Positions 55,594-64,000 of a DNA stretch of 64,000 nt are shown in pieces (positions within the stretch are counted from its first letter, which is position 1; each line of letters opens with the position of its first letter). This DNA comes from Lactifluus volemus (Eukaryota; Basidiomycota; Agaricomycetes; Russulales; Russulaceae), in the NCBI GenBank assembly GCA_022376515.1, contig WTXI01000104.1, forward strand, positions 1 through 64,000. The letters are read 5' to 3'. The position numbers and the translations under genes are program-made. Below the pieces are notes generated by a model. It had not been told where the DNA came from. It ran no database searches and saw only the letters and a program-made list of their open reading frames with translations.

Positions 55594-57645
55594 TCACTTA
55601 ATTAGTCTGAGTTCTTGTTCTGCGTCAAGCAGCGCTTGTACTTTATCGTGGCGTGGTACGATCATGATACGGTACGGCATTGGCGTGCGCCCAAACTCGC
55701 CCTCATATTCGTCCAAGCAAACGGGCTCATCGGGTAAAGATAGTATATCAAATGCCCAAAGCAACCGTGAGATCGCGAGCCACAGCTCCCGCTCTGCAAG
55801 GTACATGCCAGGGCAGATGCGACGGCTGGCGGAACGGCCAAAGAAGAAGTCAACAAGCGCAGCCATCGACGATGAAAGGGCCCAGAAAAGCGAGATGAGG
55901 AAAAGGCCCAGGGCCCCACGTGGAAAGTTTCGCTACGCACCCTGCGCCGAACGCCCAATGATCCCGATCCATTGCATTGGGGAGTTTGCTCGATTCGGCA
56001 CAACTCAGTGTGTCGCTGAGGTAGCGATCTGGGTTGAATGCAGATCTGTAAAAATAACATAAACATGTGAAGTCGTAGCGTTCGCAGTTCACATGAGTCG
56101 GTGAGAGAAGGACTGGTAAGAGAGGGGTTCGTACGAGTTGGGATATCTCTTCTCATTATGATGAATATCGAAGCAGTTGAGAACGACGGTCGTGTTCTTG
56201 GGGATATACATCCCGTTGTATACGAAGTCCTCGGTAGAATAGTGCGGTGTCCCCATCCAGAACGGCGGGTGTACGCGCTCCACCTAAGATAACCGTGAGA
56301 TGCGAAGTCGGGGGATTCGCACGCATCTGAATTCACCTCTTTGATGACGGCCCTGATGTACGGGAGGCGCTGTTCATCCTCCGCTGCTGGCCAGTAATGA
56401 CGGCCGATCACAGAATCCAGTTCGGCATGTGCTCGTGCTTGAACTTCTGGATGTGACGAGATCAAAGCCAGGAACCACAAGATGACGCCCGAAGTCTAGG
56501 AATGGGAGTTGCGTGCGTTAGCCGGTTTTAGAGTGCGGCTAGATATAGTCCGGGCGTACGGAGTGAACACCTCCGATGGTGAATACGGCCGATAACATAC
56601 ACAGGTCTTCCCAGTCGAGCTTCTCCTGTTCTTTTGTGAGAAGGAGCGCCTTTACGAGACAGTCCGGCACGTCCTCGCCCGCATCCATACGAGCCTTTAC
56701 TCGCATGATCATAGCCCCATGGACCGCAACGATCCCATCATGAAGGTGCCGTCCACGTGATCGTGTGGTGGTGGGAATCCATTGAAGTGGCTCAATAAAG
56801 TCGACGATGTTGGACCATGGTCCTAGCAGAGATCAGATCAGGGCGCTCGGCGTCGATTCACGGGATGAAAAATCAATTTTACCAGCAAGAGCCATAAATT
56901 CCGTGGCCAGGTCTAGCGCCCTCTCAGTCAGGGGATCTAAAGTAGAATCTATATGTGTTGCGAACGATACGGTCAACATGTTGCTGGTATCCCTGTCAAT
57001 CTCACATCCACGGAGAAGAAAATGAAACTTGCTTCAAGGAATAACGACCGGCATAGTGTGCCGGGTTAACGGGTAGGGTACCCATCTTAGATTGGTGGTA
57101 GAGCGATCGGACCAATATATGGGCTTCATAATCGAGGACGGAGGAATACCCCTGAGTGGCTTTCGGAGTGAGTAGCTGCATACAGATCCTGCGATGCTGC
57201 CGCCTGCAGGGTGAACGTCATCTTGACGTGCCGTAAACAGATTTTCCACAACCCACCACTTGTCGTTATAGGGAGTACTGGTAATGGCGCGCCCATTGAG
57301 TATCGTCTGGTCCTTTATGAAATATTGCTTTCGACTGGAGAAAATCGCGCCGTTGGAGACCAACAAATCCTTAGCGATGCGTGCATCCGAAATCACAACA
57401 AACAGTTGGTTGCCCATCCAAACCGAGAAGAGTGGGCCGTAAGCCTTCGCCCAGGCACGCAGAGCTCGTTCAGGGTATCGCCGAAGAAAGGCGTAGCGTA
57501 GCAGTGGACCAGGAGGAATAGAGTGCCCGTCTTTATCTTTAATGTTCCTCCGAATGATGAAGGGTGAGAGAAGAATACAAGCTAGAAACACAACGAAGAG
57601 AGCAAGAGTCCCGGGATCGGATAAATGATGCGTGACATACACCAT
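55594..57645 (-). CDS. Cytochrome P450 monooxygenase, 8 exons
   Basis: Exons 57645-57257, 57203-57033, 56992-56883, 56822-56560, 56495-56337, 56283-56135, 56045-55941 and 55825-55594 give 1578 nt, 525 aa, with every junction in phase. An N-terminal membrane anchor (LALFVVFLACILLSPFII) precedes the Pro-rich hinge IPPGP. Helix I region: LSAVFTIGGVHS then TSGVILWFLAL. ExxR in helix K is EVERVH. The heme-binding loop FGAGRRICPGM carries the Cys ligand and is split by an intron. The 40-nt intron at 56993-57032 must be a GC-AG intron (GCAAGT donor) to keep phase. It would hydroxylate a lipophilic substrate at the ER; family and substrate cannot be told. An MFS gene lies next to it. Confidence 0.9.
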
Positions 57646-58738
57646 GGGTACAGTAGAGAGTTGAAAGGCTAAAGTACAAGATGTACAAGTGCAGTAAAAA
57701 GGCCGGGGAGGGGAGATAGGTCTTGACGATTGACGAGGTGGCTGTCCTCACATATTTTAAACCATTTCGTGCCCTGCTCCTGCAAGTGTGACCAACATTT
57801 CCCTCCGGCTACTGTACGTGCTGTAGGGTCGGCCTCATGACTACACTTGGATTCGACCCATTTCAGCCGATGTCAGGACATCTTGGTACCATTCCATTTT
57901 TAGACTGTCCTTTCTTAGTTCCATAAGTAGTTACAACTCCTGTACTTAGGGGCCGAGAAATGTATGGGAACGGCAGTTATCCCTAGCGGGAGCTCATTCC
58001 CTTTTTCCTTCCTTCAAACTCACGCATGCTTCCAGGAGTACGTTTAGTGCCAGTGCCTGAGATGGCAAGTGAGATGGGCGATGGTTCGTCTAAGTTCATT
58101 CTATTGTAAAGGCCAGCTGTGCGTCTGGCCTTGCAACCACGTCATAGTTCACATTCCTATCTTTACGCCTCGGTAGAGTTACAGTACTAGCGACACTAGC
58201 AACACCACGTCATCCATCCCTAGCCGATTCCTCATTTGAATTTGAATTTTCTAGGTAGAGCCAGATTGCATTTTTAGGTCACGGCAAGTCATGCATGCCA
58301 GTGTCGAACGTTGAGCGTTGAACCCTGACATTCCTGAAACCTTGAACGAAACCCGCTGAATCTAACCTCTTCGAACTCATTTGCTATACGGTGACACAGA
58401 ATGACCACGAAGATTCGACCTATTCATTTTCATGACACCTGCCTCTTCTCTTCAAGCATGGAATGTTGTGCTAGTTTGACACCTGCCACCGTGACAGCTT
58501 TCGCTGCTCGGTATGATCGATTGGTGGAGTGGTATAGATGACGGTGATCCTTTCCTGCGCAGACATCGCAAAATTGGTAAAAATCCGCAGAAAATGCGTC
58601 CAGGTGTTGACATCCTAAACCATCGTCCTTCAACAACCCCGAAGCATTTGACTCGGAACCCGTGGAGCGTATTACTGACCTAGGAATGTTTACGAACACC
58701 AGATTATTCCTAGGAACTTGAAGTGGTATAGTGCTTGA
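57646..58738. other. Intergenic
   Basis: Promoter side of the P450 gene and 3' side of the MFS gene. No gene seen. Confidence 0.65.
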
Positions 58739-60883
58739 CTATGGTCTTCCCGTCTCGCTCTCGAACGTGGCGACAGCAACTACGGGTGCTTTGCCCTTCC
58801 ATCGACGCCGAGGTTCAGTGTGTATCAGGAATGTCACACTGAGGGATACAAAGACGAGCGCGGTTCCGAGGACAAAAATCGCTTCGGGGAAATACGCGAC
58901 GGTAGTTGAGTAGAAGATACCGAAAATGACGGGCTGCAAACAAAGTAGAGCGGTCAGAATACGATGGGTGAGGGGGAAATCTTATGGGCTTTACCGCTAG
59001 GATGGCCTGACCAAGTGCTATGAGCGTGCCCAAGCCGCCGAAGAGCGGGCCAAGTTCTGCGCTGCCTTGTCGCGAGCGTTGGAACATACAAATTGCGAGG
59101 CTCTCCACCGTGGGAAATGTGCAGCTGGCGAGCGCGGAGATGCACGTGATACCGGTGAATATGAGAGGAGACGAAGACAGGTGCAATGCGACGAGAGAGT
59201 GCGAGGTAATCTCGAGGAGGAGCGAGACCCGTAAAATGCAGAGATCGAAAGTAATGCAACGTGCCAAATAATTAGCCGTGAGACCTGATGGCGTCACGGA
59301 AACGGGCGTTGTCGGTGCATAAGTTGGTTTAAAAGGCGAGACAAGGACTGGAGGGAGATCTTAGCTGCATGTGGATGTGTGTTAGCAATACGCACAGGGA
59401 ATCAAGACAAGAGTGTTGACAATTCGCACACAGGAGAGACAAGTGATGTAGTAGCTCAACTAGGCTAAAATCAGCTGTCATTATTTATAAACTGACGAGA
59501 CAAACGTGCCTCTTCTGCAGACCAACCAAAGACATGACCCGCGTAGAGAAATTTGACCGGGAAGACACCCTGCCGGAGACAAAGGTAAGATTATCTTCGA
59601 ATGCAGTGCTCAGATTACGTACACTGGCGAGAAGGAGAGCAAACATCGCTGTAGCGAGCCACGACATGCTCCAGTCTTTCTGCAGACGGCCATTTATCAA
59701 GCGTTTCCTTGGCGCAAACATAGCCAGCGGGCCGAGAAGTCGCTTTTTGAGAGTAGGTTTATTCAGCACCACAGGGGGATCTCCATTCTGCGCGGCGCGC
59801 TGCCCGGCTTCGTGTAGTGACTCGGGAATCACGAGCAGGATCAGTATAAGGTTCATCGTGCAGCATAGAATCGCAGCCCAGAACACTGCCGTCACTGCCT
59901 GTCCTTCACGGTGACGCAGACCAAGAGACTGAACGTGAAGGAGGGGGTATCGAATAAGGAATGCGCCGAGCGTTGGCCCGAGCGCGATTCCTACATGGGA
60001 CACGCCCGCGAATCGCGTAAATATGTGAGCGCGTGAACCGTCGGAGGTGCAGTCAGAGATATATGCCGAGAGCGCGGCTTGCTGGGTTACATGACCACCA
60101 AGGATGCCCTCCATGATAGGTGCAAGGAAGAGAAACTTGTGACCATGACGCGAAAGGGGTGAGGATGGGTTCGATGCGAGCACGAAGGTGAGATCACTAT
60201 AAAAGGAGGTGAGTGTGGGAGAAATGGGTATGAAAGGGTGAATATACGTGAGGAGGAGACCGAAGGTAGAAGCCGCGAGGACTTTGTTCCGCCCATGTTT
60301 CTGGCCATAATGGCCCCACCAACTGGTGGTGCACGCGCTCAGTACGCCCATGACCGTGATCATGACGGCCTGCAGACGTGCAGCACCTGCCTGTACGTCT
60401 GGGTCCGAGAGGCAATCTTGAGACACAACCTGTCGCGGGCCGTGCGCACCATCGTCTTGTTGGAGATTTGAGAAATGGGGAAAAAAAACGGGGATAGGGG
60501 CGGGGTGTTCCGAGCCAAGGGTAGATGGTGATGAAACATGAGGGAGGAGAATTTCGCCAAAGGGATCATCATGTTGCTGTCCGTGCGACGTATTGCAAGA
60601 GAGTTGGGTGTAAACCTGTACACGGGGTGCGATAGTCATACCGCGCTGAACATGACATATCAAGTGAGACCAAGACCGAACGGGAATCAGTGACAACGCA
60701 CCACGAGCGCAGCAGTCAACGCGATCGGGACAATCCTGGAAAGAAAGAACGTTGACCAAAGTAGAGAGAGCTGAACGGAGGGACTTGCCATAACGGTCTG
60801 GGTCGATAGAACCGCTTCTTGATGGTGGGACGATCAACAGGAAGGAGTGGATCAGTTTCTGAGAATTGTGGATATGGATCCAT
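58739..60883 (-). CDS. MFS transporter, multi-exon
   Basis: Starts MDPYPQFSETDPLLP at 60883, after which the first transmembrane segment (IVPIALTAALV) is reached by splicing. It ends ESETGRP at 58739. The middle exon block (60320 to 59630) carries WWGHYGQKHGRNKVLAAS, an MFS loop 2-3 motif, and DCTSDGSRAHIFTRFAGVSHVG, with long hydrophobic segments, then a cytosolic loop (APRKRLINGRLQKDW). A 48-nt intron lies after GLLLT (acceptor TTTATAG). Two introns appear to use GC donors: ATG|GCAAGT near 60797 and GAG|GCACGT near 59511. Twelve membrane spans are likely. I did not fix every exon. Substrate unknown; adjacency to the P450 gene suggests a shared role. Confidence 0.8.
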
Positions 60884-62262
60884 AATATTATGTTGGGGGA
60901 AATGACACGAGGGGGAAGTGGGGGTGAAACGGTGGAAAATGTCATGTTGAGAGGCGCTTTTATACATGTTGGGGTGCGGTGTAACAACTTGAATGTGGCT
61001 AACGGAGGTTTTCTAACGTAAATCACAGAAATTCTAGATGGAACGAAAGCGGCCACAAGTGGCCTTTGAGAGTAAAGGAGAGTGGGGAAAGAATTATTAT
61101 CTAATACGACCATTGATCGATTTCGAGTTGGTTCGGAAGAAGTAATCTTTTTTCCCTTTGTGGACGTACTGTATAGGTAAATCATTGATTGTGCCTTGCT
61201 CTGACGTGGCACGGGTTGTAGTCGGGGACTGAAAACAGTGCGTAACCCTATTTTCAGTCCCCGAATACTATACACGCTGCGCGAAGATGTCAACTTCGTC
61301 GGACAACTCCTACTGTATGGCTGAGCGTGGTAGGGGTGATGAATGTCTGCCACAGGCACATTATAGGTGCTAAGGTGGATATCCAGTCGAATCAGGGATG
61401 CAAGAATAACGTGCCGCCACGCTCGGGAAACACGAGCAAACCTTCACCACCAACGCTAGCGGTCCCTACCGAAATCGAGTATTTTTTTTAGGATACGGAT
61501 AGGTGAGCGTAGTGCGTTGCTAGTGGGCTCTGTTGATTCACAAGTCAATGTACGGAACTGGGACAATGGGCTCTGGGACTCACGATTCGGTGAACCTCGG
61601 CGGAGTCTCCTAATAAGGTGCAGAGGAGCAGGAGTACTAGTAACCGGAAGTGGTGAGTAGGTGAGGAACGAGTCAACTTGGCGACAAGTGTGTGATCGAG
61701 TGTGTGGGCATGGTGGACTCGGAGGAACTTGAAACGGCAGCCGTATGAACTTGAAAACATTCACGTTTACAGCAACGCTTAAGCTTGGCCTTCCTGTCAG
61801 TGCTAGGCTACCAGTACTGTAACAGTGTCGATGGGATAGCAGCAGTTCGCTGATAAACAGGAGCGGAGAACGAAATCACACTACCTTTCATGTCACGAGC
61901 TTGATTCCATGCTTTGCTACGATGCTAACGAGAACTCGTTTGGGGGGCGTCACAGTGTCCTGCCACCTGAGTTGTACGCGAGTCGAGCTGTGGAGGCGGA
62001 GGACAGTTACGTGTCCCCTTACATCAGCAGTCTATCTCATGCTCGCCCAGCTTGCTTCACCTCGTGCGCAAACTATAACAGAACACCTATCGACTCGGAT
62101 ATCTCAAGGTTGTTGGTTCTCCATGTGTAATATTAAAGGCACAAGTTGATCCAGGGCAATTAATTATGCTGTGCACAGGGGTGAAGACCACGAGCACAGC
62201 CTCTCTGTGGGTTCCATATATGCCCCAATTGTTCCTCTGCTATGTCTTCAACGCCACTACCG
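60884..62262. other. Intergenic with a hairpin
   Basis: Upstream of both the MFS gene (minus) and F-box gene H (plus). It contains the 14-bp inverted repeat listed separately. A TATA-like CCATATATGCCCC near 62213 precedes gene H. No other gene seen. Confidence 0.6.
61222..61264. repeat. Perfect 14-bp inverted repeat (hairpin)
   Basis: TCGGGGACTGAAAA at 61222-61235 and its exact reverse complement at 61251-61264, with a 15-base loop. Possibly a small MITE remnant or a structured RNA. Confidence 0.8.
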
Positions 62263-64000
62263 ATGAGTCCCCCAAAGTAAGTCCAGACTCCTCACCTTGA
62301 TTTGATTGACTTGGCTAATCTCTAATTTAGCCTCACTCCACAGCTCATGAACCTTCCATCTTCTCAACAAAGAGGCATTTGTATCGCCCATCGTCGATTC
62401 CTTGGCGCATTTCCGAGGTTGCTAAATGGCCTTTTTATGGGCTTCAAGAAAAGAAACCACCATGACATCGTGCAGCCACCAGCCCCGCTGGCTGTCCCTT
62501 CCTCTCCTGCCTCTCCGACCACGTCTGGGACTACCCGGCACTCGCATCCCGGAGAGGAATATGTAAGTGGACAAGGACGTGGTGCGTCTTATATCTGGCC
62601 GATGGAACAATCACTGATTTGTAGTATGGTGCAGACCAGTTTGATGCCCTACGCGTGACCATCGAATCTCTCCCTGATGATGTCCTCCTGGACATCTCTT
62701 ACTCCTATCAACGGGGTCCGTATGGGTACTTGCCGTATCGGTGGCGTATCCTGGTGCGCGTTTGCCAAAGATGGCGATGTATCGTGTTTGCATTTCCGCA
62801 TCGTCTTGACTTGCGTCTTGAATGCAACGCGAAAACAGCCGTGAGGAAGACACTGGACGTTTGGCCATCCTTGCCAATCGTCGTCAGAGATAGATGGACA
62901 AGGAAATGGCCGGTGTTGTTCGGTGATAACATCATTGCTGCCCTCGAGCGTCATCATCGCATGTGCGGAATCGAGCTCCATCATCTACCATGTCCTCTAT
63001 TTGAACAACTCTTGAGAGTGATGGATGTGCCATTTCCAGTACTGACATTGCTTGACCTGGACCTCGGAGACAAGTCGGTGCCTGCGCCGATGCTTCCTGA
63101 CACCTTCCTTGGTGGATCCGCCCCGCGACTCCAGCATCTCGCCTTGTCTGGTATTCCATTTCCAACATTACCAAAGTTTCTTCAATCTAGCCATGACCTT
63201 GTCGAAATTCGACTTACCCGAATTCCCAATACTGGTTACATTTCATCTAAATCGATGGCCACAGCCCTGTCCGCAATGTCCAAGCTTGAAGTCCTTGAGA
63301 TTGGATTCGAATCACCAGCTGCTCGTCCTGAACGAAATGCGATTCCATCGACACGCGTTGTCTTGCCTTCTCTCACCCAGTTGGATTTCCACGGCAATAG
63401 CGAGTACTTTGAAGACCTCGTTACTGGGATCGACACTCCTTCCATTAGATTTGTCAAAACAGAGTTCTTCAATCAGCTCGTTTTCGACAATCCACAATTC
63501 CTCCAGTTTGTCGGTCGCACAAAGATGCTCGGGTCGTTCAAACGAGCGATTCTGTCCTTCGGCAAGAGTATGGCCAAATTCTCCTTTGATAATCGGCGTC
63601 CTTCTGCAGCAAAGTCTGAGGCCTATCTACATATCCACATATTGTGCGACGCACTCGATTGGCAAGTGTCGGGGTTAACACAAATATTCGTACAGTTTTC
63701 GACTTTCCTCTCCAATGTGGATAGATGTGGCGTGCGGTGGACTAAGAAGACGCGTCCGCTTGAAGATGACATGGATCACACTCAGTGGCTGGAGCTTTTT
63801 CTCCCATTCACTTCTGTGCAGACCCTAGGAATAAGATCCAAACTGGATTCGCTTATTTCCCCAGCGCTGAACGAGCTCACTGGAGATCGGGTCATGGAGG
63901 TGTTACCTGCCTTGCATACCCTTTCTGTTTATGGAAAGAAAAGCCTCTATGAACCATTCATCACAGCGCGCCAGCTATCTAACCACCCCGTCATTCTCGA
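62263..64000 (+). CDS. F-box/leucine-rich protein H (subfamily 1), 3 exons, runs off the window
   Basis: Exons 62263-62276, 62331-62581 and 62635 to beyond 64000. The frame is open to the last base. Exon 1 (MSPP) and splice sites match A, B and F; an upstream in-frame ATG at 62242 is an alternative start. F-box IESLPDDVLLDISYSYQRG ... WRILVRVCQRWRCIVF; signature FLGGSAPRLQHL, GIPFPTLPKFL. It is closest to G over the whole body. By alignment with A, only one or two codons plus the stop are missing. Intact as far as seen. Confidence 0.85.

Overview
The window looks like nuclear DNA from a basidiomycete fungus, most likely an Agaricomycete. The genes have many short introns (about 40-80 nt) with GTRNGY-type donors. 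There is a Plavaka (KDZ-superfamily) transposase, a family I know mainly from Agaricomycetes, a chromovirus-like Ty3/gypsy element, Tad-like non-LTR elements and a lineage-specific expansion of F-box genes. I cannot name the species.

Layout. 1-8802 is a nest of retroelements. A LINE (reverse transcriptase, RNase H-like region, poly(A) tail) is split by a minus-strand Ty3/gypsy element whose 606-bp LTR lies at 4513-5118, by an LTR-like segment carrying a striking TGASTCA array (6229-6353), and by a solo LTR at 7063-7668 with a perfect 5-bp target duplication. 9080-20440 is a conserved housekeeping block: an F-box gene, a CaMKI-type protein kinase, a dienoyl-CoA isomerase-like protein ending in a PTS1-like AKL, and two divergent acetate-transporter (AceTr/ATO) paralogues. 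22342-32057 is a large Plavaka element. It carries an apparently intact transposase and a divergently oriented partner gene. The partner gene is broken by two nested insertions: a non-autonomous hAT with an 8-bp duplication, and an intronless zinc-finger ORF flanked by a 15-bp duplication.

32758-54684 and 62263-64000 form an F-box gene array of eight members in two subfamilies on opposite strands: A, B, F, G and H on plus; C, D and E on minus. C-D-E repeat as a unit of about 3.1 kb that also contains a small co-duplicated ORF cassette. The third cassette is interrupted by a short element sharing only its 3' tail with the LINE at 5-9 kb. Member F is a pseudogene, G has lost its 5' exon signals, and H runs off the window. 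Between G and H lie a complete cytochrome P450 gene (8 exons, 525 aa) and a complete MFS transporter gene, which may form a small metabolic pair.

The genes do not form one pathway. The isomerase (peroxisomal beta-oxidation of unsaturated fatty acids) and the acetate transporters both belong to two-carbon/fatty-acid metabolism and are adjacent. The F-box genes are presumably SCF ubiquitin-ligase adaptors undergoing birth-and-death evolution. All gene models were spliced by eye; exon coordinates are given where reading phase agrees across every junction.
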